Shown here one piece after another: positions 1 through 7,819 of a stretch of 53,930 nt of DNA. How positions within the stretch are numbered: position 1 is the stretch's first letter; each line of letters starts with the position of its first letter. The DNA comes from an uncultured Sphingomonas sp. (GTDB taxonomy: Bacteria; Pseudomonadota; Alphaproteobacteria; Sphingomonadales; Sphingomonadaceae). The stretch spans positions 1 through 53,930 of the forward strand of contig CADCVY010000065.1 of the NCBI GenBank assembly GCA_902806275.1, given 5' to 3'. Made by a program: the position numbers and the translations under genes. The notes under the pieces are model-generated. The model saw nothing but the letters and a program-made list of their open reading frames with translations. It searched no databases and was not told where the DNA came from.

Positions 1-670
1 CCCCGCGGATGCCGCCGTCGCGCATGGTGTCGGGCAGTTCCTTACCCCACGGATACTGGTTTTGCGGCTGGCGCGGGTCCTCGGCGTTCGACAGGCCATT
101 GTGCCCGCCGGCGAGCCACGGATCCTCGTAGACCACGGCGCCAAGCCATTCGGCGGCCTTCGAATACGCTCGCTTCCACAGAGCCCGGAACGCACGGCCC
201 GAGCTGATGATCGGCAGATAGTGGACGCCGTAAGACGCCGCGATCTCGCTCAGCTTGTACGGCATTCCGGCGCCGCAGGTGACGCCCGCGACCTTGCCGC
301 GGGTGCGCTCCAGAACGCCGTGGAGGATCGGCTGCGCGCCGCCCATTTCCCATAGCACATTGACGTTGATCGCGCCCTTGCCCGCGGCCATTTCATAGGC
401 GCGCTCGATTTGCGCGACGGCGCCCTCGATGCCGTAGTGGATCAGCTCCTCGTGGCGCTCGCGCCGGGTCATGCCCTGGTAGACCTGCGGGATGATGCGG
501 CCTTCCGGGTCGTAGCTGTCGGCGTTGACTGCGCTGACCGTGCCGATGCCTCCCGCCGCCGCCCACGCGCCGGAGCTGCTGTGGTTGGTTGCACTCACGC
601 CCTTGCCGCCTTCGACCAGCGGCCACACTTCCTTGCCTCCGTAGAGGATGGGCTGGAGGCCCTTGAACAA
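1..670 (-). CDS. Nitronate monooxygenase-like NAD(P)H-dependent flavin oxidoreductase (3' end outside window)
   Basis: The reading frame stays open from a TTG at 670 to the window edge, about 223 residues. The start has AGGAGA 7 nt upstream and the protein begins FKGLQPILYGGKEVWPLVEG. Segments such as GVSATNHSSSGAW, GGIGTVSAVNADSY, NVLWEMGGAQPIL, AGVTCGAGMPYKL and YLPIISSGRAF match the FMN-dependent 2-nitropropane dioxygenase/nitronate monooxygenase TIM-barrel family. The family oxidises alkyl nitronates, although many members are poorly characterised reductases, so the substrate is inferred only. The C-terminal part lies beyond position 1. A terminator-like hairpin separates it from nadC upstream, so it probably has its own promoter within about 670-745. 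Confidence 0.85.
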   Translation of the reverse strand, partial: MFKGLQPILYGGKEVWPLVEGGKGVSATNHSSSGAWAAAGGIGTVSAVNADSYDPEGRIIPQVYQGMTRRERHEELIHYGIEGAVAQIERAYEMAAGKGAINVNVLWEMGGAQPILHGVLERTRGKVAGVTCGAGMPYKLSEIAASYGVHYLPIISSGRAFRALWKRAYSKAAEWLGAVVYEDPWLAGGHNGLSNAEDPRQPQNQYPWGKELPDTMRDGGIRG

Positions 671-744
671 CGTATACTCTCCTAGCGTTTCGGCGGCGCT
701 ATACAGGGCTGCCGAGCCGAAGCAAAAGCTGCCTGCTTCTCAAA

Positions 745-783
745 CGAAAAGCACCGGGGAATGCTCCCGGGCCGCCTGTGCTT
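745..783 (-). terminator. Rho-independent terminator candidate after nadC
   Basis: On the minus strand an AAGCAC...GTGCTT outer stem encloses a CCGGGA/TCCCCGG inner stem with a GCAT-type loop, followed by TTTTCGTTT. It lies about 90 nt past the nadC stop and before the next minus-strand start, so it would end nadC transcription. Confidence 0.6.
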
Positions 784-869
784 CGCCGCTTTGGCTTAGC
801 AATTGCCCTTGCCCGCTAAAAACTGCGCGGCTTGTATCGATGACGCTAAAGCAGGACCGAAGCGGCCGT

Positions 870-1730
870 TCATCTGCCCGACGTGTTCGGCGAATAGTCC
901 ATGCCGATATCTACGGCAGGCGCCGATTGGGTAATCCGCCCGACGGAGATGAAGTCGACGCCGGTGTCGGCGATGGTCCGGATGGTATCGAGATCGACGC
1001 CGCCGGAGGCTTCCAGGGGCACCCTCCCGGCGACCAGCGCAACCGCTTCGCAGAGCAGGGCCGGTGGCATGTTGTCGAGCAGCAGGCGGTCCGCGCCTGC
1101 CCCCAACGCGGGTTCGATCTGGTCGATGCGGTCGACCTCGACTTGCACCTGTAGGCCGGTGTTCGCGGCTTTGGCCCTGCGCACCGCCTCCCCGACATCG
1201 CCGCAGACCGCCACGTGGTTGTCCTTGATCAGCACGCCGTCGTCCAACCGCAGACGATGGTTGTGCGCGCCGCCCATCCGCGCCGCATATTTGTCGAGGG
1301 CGCGCAGGCCCGGGACCGTTTTGCGGGTGTCGAGGAGCTTCGCGCCGGTACCTGCAATCGCCTCGACATAGCTCCGCGTCAGCGTCGCAATCCCGGAAAG
1401 ATGCTGGAGCATGTTGAGTGCCGAGCGCTCGGCGGCAAGCATGGCGCGGGAATTGCCATCCAGTCGCATCAGCACCGTACCCGCGGCGGCCGCCTCACCA
1501 TCCTCGATGACGATATCGATCCGGACCTGCTGGTCGAGCGCACGGAAGAAAGCGGCAGCCACCTCAATGCCAGCGACGACGATCGGCTCGCGGCAGTTCA
1601 TGTCTGCCATGAAGCGCTCGCCGGCACCGATAGTCGCCGCGGAGGTCACGTCGCCGCCGGTGCCGAGGTCCTCGGCAAGCACGCGTTTGACGAAGTTGTC
1701 CAGGTCGATCAGCAGGCCGGCGGTGCTCAT
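870..1730 (-). CDS. nadC: Nicotinate-nucleotide pyrophosphorylase (carboxylating), NadC
   Basis: The 286-aa product matches quinolinate phosphoribosyltransferase, which converts quinolinate and PRPP to nicotinate mononucleotide, CO2 and PPi in de novo NAD synthesis in the cytosol. Visible family motifs in order are EDLGTGGDVTS near the N-terminus, LNMLQHLSGIAT, LLDTRKTVPGLR (the substrate-binding Arg/Lys region), GGAHNHRLRLDDGVLIKDNH, VEVDRIDQI, LLLDNM and the phosphate-binding C-terminal LEASGGV...DFISVGRITQSAP. Length is normal (E. coli NadC is about 297 aa). It follows a phosphoesterase gene by 38 nt on the same strand and may share its transcript. nadA and nadB are not in the window. Confidence 0.97.
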   Translation of the reverse strand: MSTAGLLIDLDNFVKRVLAEDLGTGGDVTSAATIGAGERFMADMNCREPIVVAGIEVAAAFFRALDQQVRIDIVIEDGEAAAAGTVLMRLDGNSRAMLAAERSALNMLQHLSGIATLTRSYVEAIAGTGAKLLDTRKTVPGLRALDKYAARMGGAHNHRLRLDDGVLIKDNHVAVCGDVGEAVRRAKAANTGLQVQVEVDRIDQIEPALGAGADRLLLDNMPPALLCEAVALVAGRVPLEASGGVDLDTIRTIADTGVDFISVGRITQSAPAVDIGMDYSPNTSGR

Positions 1731-1768
1731 CGGCGGTGTCTAAGCTTGTGCGCCAGCGGGCGACAAGC

Positions 1769-2611
1769 TCAGGACGCGGGTTCCGGGATATGCTTGCCGA
1801 TCCGCCACTGGTCGCCTTCCCGAACGAAGCGCTGGGCGTCCGCTGGCGCGTACGCCTCGCCGGTCCAGCGTTCGATGGTCACGGTCACGCGGTCACCCTC
1901 GATCTCGATGCGGTTGAAACTCTGCTCCTCGTCGCGCAGGCGGATCGACGTCGCCGTTCCTGCCTGGACGACCAGCGCAGACCCGGCGCGGGTGACGAGA
2001 TCGCGCGCATCCTGGACCGAAGCGCGGTGATTGTGCCCGGCCAGCAGCATGTCGACGCCGGCGTCACCGACGGCATCCAGCGCCAGCTCATGCCGGCCGA
2101 CCGCCTTGCCAAGCTCGGGACCGTCGCCGACTGGGAGTGCAAACAAGGGGTGGTGGGTGACAAGAACGCGGAAGGTGCCGGCATCGGTGCGCGCGAAGGT
2201 CTCCCGGATTTGCTCCATCTGCTCGTGGCTGATCCGCCCGTCGCTGAAAGTGAAGGAACGGGCGGTGTTAATGCCCAGCACGGCAACACCGGGCAGCTCA
2301 TGGTAGGGGCACAAGGTGTCGTCGACGAACCTTTGGTAGCGGGTCAGCGGCGACAGGAAGCGGCGCAGGACGTCGTACAGCGGGATGTCGTGATTGCCCG
2401 GTATCGCCAGCACTTCGTGGCCCGCGTCGCGCAGCCCGGCAAGAAACTCACAGGCCTGCTCGAACTGCTCGGTCCGGGCGCGCTGAGTAAAATCGCCGCT
2501 GATGACGACGAGGTCCGGCTGCTCGCGGTCGACGCGCTCGCGCACCGCGGCCACCAGCCGCTCGTCATGGGCGCCGAAATGGAGGTCAGACAGTTGAACA
2601 AGGCGAGCCAT
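1769..2611 (-). CDS. Calcineurin-like metallophosphoesterase
   Basis: The 280-aa cytosolic protein carries the full metallophosphoesterase signature: LSDLHFG at residues 6-12, ISGDFTQ (GD motif), IPGNHD (GNHD motif), a VLVTHHP histidine pair and LLAGHNH near residue 195. These residues bind the two metals. It resembles the CpdA/Icc branch (3',5'-cyclic nucleotide phosphodiesterase-like), but cAMP specificity cannot be told from the motifs alone. The start ATG gives the conserved first strand MARLVQLSD. It lies 46 nt downstream of the M3 peptidase and 38 nt upstream of nadC, so the three may be cotranscribed. Confidence 0.9.
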   Translation of the reverse strand: MARLVQLSDLHFGAHDERLVAAVRERVDREQPDLVVISGDFTQRARTEQFEQACEFLAGLRDAGHEVLAIPGNHDIPLYDVLRRFLSPLTRYQRFVDDTLCPYHELPGVAVLGINTARSFTFSDGRISHEQMEQIRETFARTDAGTFRVLVTHHPLFALPVGDGPELGKAVGRHELALDAVGDAGVDMLLAGHNHRASVQDARDLVTRAGSALVVQAGTATSIRLRDEEQSFNRIEIEGDRVTVTIERWTGEAYAPADAQRFVREGDQWRIGKHIPEPAS

Positions 2612-2657
2612 GGCACGAGAACGCGCCTTGGCTCGCCGGGTTCACCTCGGTCTGCGC

Positions 2658-4880
2658 TTATTGGCCACGCTCGCCCTTGGTGACGTCGTTGACCGGGGCC
2701 GCTGCCGGCGCTGCCGGCACTGCTCCGCCGACCGGGAAGCCGCGGCGCTTCAGCAGCGCGTTGACGTCCGGATCGCGGCCGCGGAACTGGCGATAGGCCT
2801 CGGCGCGGTCGGTCTCGTTGCCCGTCTCGAGCAAAGTGGTCCGGAAGCGATCGGCAGTCGCCTTGTCGAACGGATTGCCGGTCTCCTCGAACGCCGCCCA
2901 AGTGTCCGCGTCCATCGTCTCCGACCACAGGTAAGAGTAATAGCCCGCGGAGTAAGCATCGGACGAGAACAGGTGGCCGAACTGCGGCAGACGGTGACGC
3001 ATCACCATCTCGCGCGGCATCCCAAGCTCCGCCAGCGTCACCCGCTCGAACGCGTCCGGATCGGTCACGCCATTGGGGTTAAGGTGGAGCTTCATGTCGA
3101 CCAGCGCCGATGACAGATATTCGACGGTCGCAAAGCCTTGGTTGAACGTGTCCGCCCGCTTGATCTTGTCGACCAGAGCGGTAGGCATCGGCTGACCCGT
3201 CTTGTAGTGCTTGGCGAAGCGCTCGAGCACCGGCCGCGTCAACAGCCAATTCTCGTTCACCTGGCTGGGATACTCCACGAAGTCGCGCTGCGCGCCGCCG
3301 AACGACGGGTAGTTCACGTCGGCCAGCAGGTAATGGATCGCGTGGCCAAACTCGTGGAACAAAGTCGACGCGTCGTCGAGGCTGATCAGCACCGGCTGGC
3401 CCGCGGCCGGCTTGGTGAAGTTGTTGTTGTTCGAGGCCAGCACGATGTCGTCGCCGAGCAGGCGGGCGCGGCTGCGGTAGGTGTTCATCCACGCACCCGA
3501 GCGCTTGCCCTCGCGAGCATAGGTGTCGAGGTAGAACAGGCCGGTGACCTTGCCGTTGCGGCTGACCTCGAAGGTGCGGACGTCGGGATGGAAGACCGGC
3601 ACCTGTCCGGTGTTCTCCTTGAACTGCAGGCCGTAGAGCTGGCCCGCCGACCAGAACATGCCGTTCACCAGGTTCGACAGCTCGAAATATGGTTTGATCT
3701 CGTCTTCGCTTAGATCGTACTTCGCCTTGCGGACCTTCTCCTGATAGTAGCGGAAGTCCCACGGCTCGATCTGGGTGATGCCGTCCTTGCGCGCGATCGC
3801 CAACTGGTCGGCGACCTCCTCGTTCACGCGCGCGACCGCTGCCGGCCACACGCGCATCATCAGGTCCATCGCGCGCTCGGGCGACTTGGCCATCGTGTCC
3901 TGCATCCGCCAGTGCGCATGCGTGGGGTAGCCGAGCAGGCGGGCGCGATCGGCGCGGAGCTTCAGGATCTGGCTGATGATCGCGTTGTTGTCGGTCTTGC
4001 CGGCGTTATCGCCGCGGTTGACGAACGCGGTCCACACCCGCTTCCGGAGGTCACGGTTATCGGCGAACGTCAGGATCGGCTCGACTGCTGAGCGGGTGTT
4101 GCGGATCCCGTAAGTCCCGGGCGGCAGACCCTTTTCCTTGGCGGCCGCGAGCGCCGCATCCTTTACGTCCTGCTGCACGCCCTTCATCTCCGCGGCATTG
4201 GCCGCGGTGATGGTGCCTTCATCGGCCAACAGGCGTGAGTTGAACTCGGAGAATGCCGAGGCGAGCTGCTGGTTGATCTGCGTCAGCTGCTGCTTCTGCT
4301 GCGGGTTGAGCTTGGCGCCGTTGCGCACCATCGCTTCGTAGCTGCGCTCCAGCAGGCGCATCTGCTTGGCGTCGAGGCCAAGCGAGTTCCGCTTATTGTA
4401 CAGCGTTTCCACCCGCCGGAAGAGCTTGGGATTGAGCGTGATCTCGTCGTATGCGGCCGACAGTTTGGGCGACCATTCCTTTTCGATCGCTTGAATTTCC
4501 GGCGTCGACAGATTGTCGGTGTAAACGCCGAAGATGGCCTGGACTCGGTTGAGCCGCTGGCCCGCCTTTTCGCCGGCTTCGATCGTGTTGGCGAACGTCG
4601 GGGCAGCGCGATTGTTGGCGATTGCCTCATATTCGCGGAGTTGCTCGTCGATACCGACCTGCAGCGCCTGCGGGAACTGCGCCGGCGTGACCTTGTCCCA
4701 CGGCGGAACGCCTTCGTACGGGCCGGTCCAGTCGGCCAGAAGCACGTTATTGGAGGGCGCTGCCTGCGCGGCCGCTGCGGTCATGGTCTGCACCTTGGTT
4801 GGAACCGGCTCGGCGCCCAACGCCGTCGCTGCAACGCCGGAAAGCGCCAGCGCGCTTCCAGCCAATAGAATTTGTTTCAT
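2658..4880 (-). CDS. Secreted M3-family zinc metallopeptidase (peptidyl-dipeptidase Dcp/oligopeptidase-like)
   Basis: The product is 740 aa from an ATG at 4880, chosen because MKQILLAGSALALSGVAATALGA is a clean signal peptide and AGGGAT precedes it. A longer in-frame start exists but adds no signal peptide. The thermolysin-type HEFGH is at residues 509-513 and the third zinc ligand is probably E536. The whole chain matches the M3 fold, which hydrolyses oligopeptides and, for Dcp, releases C-terminal dipeptides. The C-terminus ends in an Ala/Pro-rich tail. Export to the periplasm is inferred. An exact inverted repeat, GTAACGA-GA-TCGTTAC, sits about 41 nt upstream and could be an operator. Confidence 0.93.
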   Translation of the reverse strand: MKQILLAGSALALSGVAATALGAEPVPTKVQTMTAAAAQAAPSNNVLLADWTGPYEGVPPWDKVTPAQFPQALQVGIDEQLREYEAIANNRAAPTFANTIEAGEKAGQRLNRVQAIFGVYTDNLSTPEIQAIEKEWSPKLSAAYDEITLNPKLFRRVETLYNKRNSLGLDAKQMRLLERSYEAMVRNGAKLNPQQKQQLTQINQQLASAFSEFNSRLLADEGTITAANAAEMKGVQQDVKDAALAAAKEKGLPPGTYGIRNTRSAVEPILTFADNRDLRKRVWTAFVNRGDNAGKTDNNAIISQILKLRADRARLLGYPTHAHWRMQDTMAKSPERAMDLMMRVWPAAVARVNEEVADQLAIARKDGITQIEPWDFRYYQEKVRKAKYDLSEDEIKPYFELSNLVNGMFWSAGQLYGLQFKENTGQVPVFHPDVRTFEVSRNGKVTGLFYLDTYAREGKRSGAWMNTYRSRARLLGDDIVLASNNNNFTKPAAGQPVLISLDDASTLFHEFGHAIHYLLADVNYPSFGGAQRDFVEYPSQVNENWLLTRPVLERFAKHYKTGQPMPTALVDKIKRADTFNQGFATVEYLSSALVDMKLHLNPNGVTDPDAFERVTLAELGMPREMVMRHRLPQFGHLFSSDAYSAGYYSYLWSETMDADTWAAFEETGNPFDKATADRFRTTLLETGNETDRAEAYRQFRGRDPDVNALLKRRGFPVGGAVPAAPAAAPVNDVTKGERGQ

Positions 4881-4920
4881 GGAATATCCCTGCAAACTGC
4901 TGTGTCTCCGGCGCGACTGC

Positions 4921-4936
4921 GTAACGAGATCGTTAC
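4921..4936. promoter_or_regulatory. Inverted repeat, candidate operator of the M3 peptidase
   Basis: A perfect 7-bp inverted repeat, GTAACGA-GA-TCGTTAC, lies 41-56 nt upstream of the peptidase start codon in a 126-nt intergenic space. Position and symmetry fit a dimeric repressor or activator site. No cognate regulator gene is adjacent. Confidence 0.4.
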
Positions 4937-5006
4937 ATGCCGCAAGCCGATGTTCGATGAACGGGCGACTAACATAGGACAGGTGAACGCCCAATGACGC
5001 CAGCAG

Positions 5007-5522
5007 CTAAAAGCCGAGGAACATCAGCAGCTTGACGTCCACGGCGAAACCTTCCGCCCGCTTCCTTTCAAGGAACGCCGGAATGTCGGGCCGCGCAACG
5101 AGATGCACATTGATATCCTCATGCTCGTCGCCGCCGCCGGCCCCGATCCGCCGCAGCCCGTGCGCGCGCACGAGCGTGAAGCTTTCCGCCAGCATGCCCG
5201 GTGAGGCATGGAACTCCCCGAGGCGCTCGATCCGCTCGGCGGTGAAGCCGGTTTCCTCCTCCAGCTCCTTGACCGCGGTGCTCTCAACGGTGGCGTTCAG
5301 GTCTTCGTCACCGATCAGCCCGGCCGGAAGCTCGACGCTCCGTCCGCCCACCGGCACGCGCGGCTGGTCGACCAGGACCACTTTGCCTTCATATTCCGCC
5401 ACGACCGCAACCGCACGGATGTCGTTGGCCCGGCTGGCATATTCCCACTGCCCGCGCTTGATCACGCGAACGTACTTGCCCGACCACATCACCTCCGGCG
5501 GAGGCAACTCGTCCAGCTTCAC
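5007..5522 (-). CDS. NUDIX hydrolase, ADP-ribose pyrophosphatase-like
   Basis: The protein has 171 aa. The Nudix region is GDEDLNATVESTAVKELEEE followed by TGF, so the catalytic EExE core is present. The helix Arg is Lys, and the first Glu of the box (GX5E) is Ala. VELPAGLIGDE immediately before it is typical of ADP-ribose/ADP-sugar pyrophosphatases, which hydrolyse ADP-ribose to AMP and ribose-5-phosphate. The start overlaps the stop of the upstream TPM gene by 4 nt (ATGA), making it the last gene of a lemA-TPM-TPM-Nudix operon. Substrate is inferred from the family. Confidence 0.9.
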   Translation of the reverse strand: MKLDELPPPEVMWSGKYVRVIKRGQWEYASRANDIRAVAVVAEYEGKVVLVDQPRVPVGGRSVELPAGLIGDEDLNATVESTAVKELEEETGFTAERIERLGEFHASPGMLAESFTLVRAHGLRRIGAGGGDEHEDINVHLVARPDIPAFLERKRAEGFAVDVKLLMFLGF

Positions 5523-6196
5523 AGCTCGATCAGCTTGTCGGGGATTTCGTTACTGTCGTCGGCCGAGCGCGGGAAGTGCTGGGCAAGCACCGATCCGACC
5601 TGCTCGATGGCCGCCACCATGCCCGCGGCAATCCGCCCCTGCTTCACTTCGGCGATCAGCGCGCCCATCGCTTCGCCCCAAGTGGAATCGTCGGTGACTT
5701 TCAGGATCGCCTCGTCGGCGACGATTTCGGCACGGTGTTCGGCCATCGAAAGGTAGATGAGGATGCCGGTGCGGCCGACCGTTCGCCGCTCCGCGGCAGC
5801 CCTGAACACGGTGATCGCGCGGCGGCGCACGCGGCGAGTCTTGGTCGCGCCAGGCGTTAGCATCAGCCGCAAGGGCATGTAGCGCAGCATCAGCAGCACC
5901 GCGGTGAACTTGGCAGTCGCCAACACGAGCAGCAGCGTCAGCAACTCGCGCAAGCTCGGCTCGGGCCGCCAGCCGCCGAGGAATAGGTCGAACCAGAACC
6001 GCAGCACATCCGGCGCGGCGGCGAAGATGGCCAGTGTCCCGATCAGCACCAGCACGGCCCAATGCAGGGCCACGTCGTGATAGGGATCGCTGAGCTCGGT
6101 CGTGACGGCAACGATCTCGCCGTCGGACTGCCGCTCGGCATCGGCGATTGCGGCAGAAACCTGGCGGTGATCGTCGTGGGTGAGCGCGGTCACCAT
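5519..6196 (-). CDS. TPM-domain membrane protein (TLP18.3/Psb32-like)
   Basis: The 225-aa protein starts with a TPM-type segment (DAERQSDGEIVAVT), followed by two hydrophobic spans at about residues 42-65 (HWAVLVLIGTLAIFAA) and 88-108 (LTLLLVLATAKFTAVLLML). The second TPM half follows, with RRAITVFRAAAERRTVGRTG and ILIYLSMAEHRAEIVADEAI. That split arrangement matches the short TPM proteins that accompany LemA in many proteobacteria. Their molecular role is not established; membrane-associated assembly or stress functions have been proposed. The start (ATGGTGA) overlaps the previous TPM gene by 7 nt. Confidence 0.88.
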   Translation of the reverse strand: MVTALTHDDHRQVSAAIADAERQSDGEIVAVTTELSDPYHDVALHWAVLVLIGTLAIFAAAPDVLRFWFDLFLGGWRPEPSLRELLTLLLVLATAKFTAVLLMLRYMPLRLMLTPGATKTRRVRRRAITVFRAAAERRTVGRTGILIYLSMAEHRAEIVADEAILKVTDDSTWGEAMGALIAEVKQGRIAAGMVAAIEQVGSVLAQHFPRSADDSNEIPDKLIEL

Positions 6197-7017
6197 GATC
6201 CTGAAGCGCCGCCGCCGCCGAAGCTGCCGCCCCCTCCTGAGAACCCGCCGAATCCACCGCCAAAGCCGCTGCCGCCGCCGAAGCCGCCGCCGCCCCAGCC
6301 GCCCCAGCCGCCACGTCGCGACCGGCTCATCTCATTGAGGCCCCACAAGATCACCCACGGGCTGATGCCACTGCGGCCACGTGACTGGTAACGGCGCCCG
6401 CGCGACCCACGGCGCATGGAACTCAGCACGAAGAAGATCACGATCATCCAGAACACGACCGGAAGCAGTCCACCGCCCTGCCGGCGCCCTTGAGACTGCT
6501 GGCTTTGCTCCTGATTGGCCTGTTGCTGGACCTGTTCCGGGGAGAGCCGCAATTGCGCTAAGATGGCATCCGCTCCAGCCATAATGCCGCCCGCCATGTC
6601 CCCAGAGCGAAAGCGTGGCAGGATTGTATCACGAACGATGCGGCCAGATAGGATGTCGGGCAGCACTGCCTCAGCGCCGTAGCCTGTTTCCACACGAACC
6701 TTTTTCTCGTTCGGTGCGACTAGGAGAATGACGCCGTCGTCATCCTTCTCTCGGCCCAAGCCCCACTGGCGCCCGAGCCGGTAGCCATAGTCTTCGATCT
6801 CCTGCCCTTCGAGGCTGTTGACCGTAGCCACCACGAACTGGGCCCCGGTCTGCGCTTCGAGCGCTTCGGACTTGCTGGTCAGGTCGAGTTCCTGCTCCGG
6901 GGACAGCAGGTTCGCCTGGTCGACCACCCGCCCGGACAGCTGCGGGAAGGTCTGAGCGGCGAGCGGCATGGCCACTAGGGCCAGCCACAACGCCGCGACC
7001 AGGCGGATCAGCGGCAA
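6190..7017 (-). CDS. YgcG-type TPM-domain protein with Gly/Ser-rich C-terminus
   Basis: The best start is a TTG at 7017, 7 nt after the lemA stop, because it yields a signal peptide (PLIRLVAALWLALVAMPLAAQ) directly before the TPM domain. The longer frame that runs back inside lemA is unlikely. The 275-aa product has a TPM domain at about residues 28-140 (VDQANLLS, GAQFVVATVNSL, DDGVILLVAPNEKKVRVETG, GYGAEAVLPD), a Gln-rich linker, one transmembrane span (LLPVVFWMIVIFFVLSSM), and a tail of GG/FGG/SGGG repeats ending GSW. It is probably anchored in the inner membrane with the TPM domain outside. Its partner is likely the adjacent LemA lipoprotein. The start is uncertain because the SD is weak. 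Confidence 0.82.
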   Translation of the reverse strand: MPLIRLVAALWLALVAMPLAAQTFPQLSGRVVDQANLLSPEQELDLTSKSEALEAQTGAQFVVATVNSLEGQEIEDYGYRLGRQWGLGREKDDDGVILLVAPNEKKVRVETGYGAEAVLPDILSGRIVRDTILPRFRSGDMAGGIMAGADAILAQLRLSPEQVQQQANQEQSQQSQGRRQGGGLLPVVFWMIVIFFVLSSMRRGSRGRRYQSRGRSGISPWVILWGLNEMSRSRRGGWGGWGGGGFGGGSGFGGGFGGFSGGGGSFGGGGASGSW

Positions 7018-7024
7018 GGGCGCT

Positions 7025-7627
7025 CTAGCCAGCGGTGTTGAAGTCGACCGTCGGCGCGTTCTCGGCGCCGGCGGCGGCCTCGAACGGGACCTTGGGCTTT
7101 GCGCCGTAGAAGATCTTGGCGCCAATCGCGTCCGGGAAGGTGCGGATGCGGGTGTTATAAAGCCGCACGGAGTCATTGTAGTCGCGCCGCTGTGTGCGGA
7201 TGCGGTTCTCCGTCCCTTCCAGCGCCACCATCAGGTCGGAAAAGCGCTGCTGGCTTTGCAGCTGGGGATAGCGCTCCTGGATCACGGTCCCGAGCAGGCT
7301 GCGCGCCTGTGACAGTCCGGCCTGCGCGTCGTTGTAGCGGCGGACCGCCTGCGGAGCGCTCAGCTGCTCGGGTGACAGGCTGACCGAAGTCGCGCGGCTG
7401 CGCGCCTCCGTCACTCGCGTCAGGACCCTCTCCTCCCCGGCCGCGGCGCCCTTTACCGTCTCGACAAGGTTGCCGATCAGGTCGTTGCGCCGCTGATATT
7501 CGGCCTGAAGGTTGGCGAACTCCGCATTCACCTGCTCCTCCGCCGTCGGAATGGTGTTTAGCCCGCACCCGGCGAGGCTCAGCGCGGCGAGCGGTGCAAG
7601 CAGTCCCATACGGCGAAGTGCAGTCAT
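7025..7627 (-). CDS. lemA: LemA family lipoprotein
   Basis: The 200-aa protein starts at ATG 7627 with GGAGG about 6 nt upstream. The N-terminus is a lipoprotein signal with lipobox LAGC (LAALSLAGCG). The rest is the all-helical LemA domain: NAEFANLQAEYQRRNDLIGN, LVETVKGAAAGEERVL, SQARSLLGTVIQERYPQL and TENRIRTQRRDYNDSVRLYN. LemA proteins form long helical bundles in the envelope; function is unsettled. Sitting first in an operon with two TPM proteins is the commonest LemA context and suggests a joint membrane complex. A TTG four codons earlier is less likely because it lies inside the SD. Confidence 0.92.
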   Translation of the reverse strand: MTALRRMGLLAPLAALSLAGCGLNTIPTAEEQVNAEFANLQAEYQRRNDLIGNLVETVKGAAAGEERVLTRVTEARSRATSVSLSPEQLSAPQAVRRYNDAQAGLSQARSLLGTVIQERYPQLQSQQRFSDLMVALEGTENRIRTQRRDYNDSVRLYNTRIRTFPDAIGAKIFYGAKPKVPFEAAAGAENAPTVDFNTAG

Positions 7628-7657
7628 CGGCCCCTCCAATTGGTCATGTCGCCTGCA

Positions 7658-7686
7658 TAACTAGATAGCCCGCGGTTTCGTTTCAA
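7658..7686 (-). promoter_or_regulatory. Candidate promoter of the lemA-TPM-TPM-Nudix operon
   Basis: On the minus strand TTGAAA and TAGTTA are separated by 17 nt, about 31 nt before the lemA start codon. The -35 matches the sigma-70 consensus at 5 of 6 positions; the -10 is weaker. A short GCTGT...ACAGC repeat lies just upstream. Confidence 0.35.
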
Positions 7687-7726
7687 TATGCTGTCCTAAA
7701 ACAGCAACACAGCGGCGAGCCCAGCC

Positions 7727-7806
7727 GTCATGCTGAACGTGTTTCAGCATCCATTCGGCCGCTTGAGGCACGTTCCCGGCCATGAATCCTGAACCGAGTT
7801 CAGGAT
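7727..7806. repeat. REP-like intergenic palindrome pair
   Basis: Two hairpins sit between the lemA operon and the amidohydrolase. ATGCTGAA-cgtgt-TTCAGCAT (7730-7750) and ATCCTGAA-ccgag-TTCAGGAT (7786-7806) each have an 8-bp perfect stem and differ in two stem positions. This paired CTGAA...TTCAG design resembles short dispersed intergenic palindromes known from sphingomonads. It may also help terminate or stabilise the amidohydrolase transcript, whose stop is 14 nt away. Confidence 0.6.
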
Positions 7807-7819
7807 GGCTCGCGCGCGG

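Noticed and set aside
4881-4994. Upstream start of the M3 peptidase at 4994
   Set aside because: It adds 38 residues without an SD and hides the signal peptide that begins at 4880.
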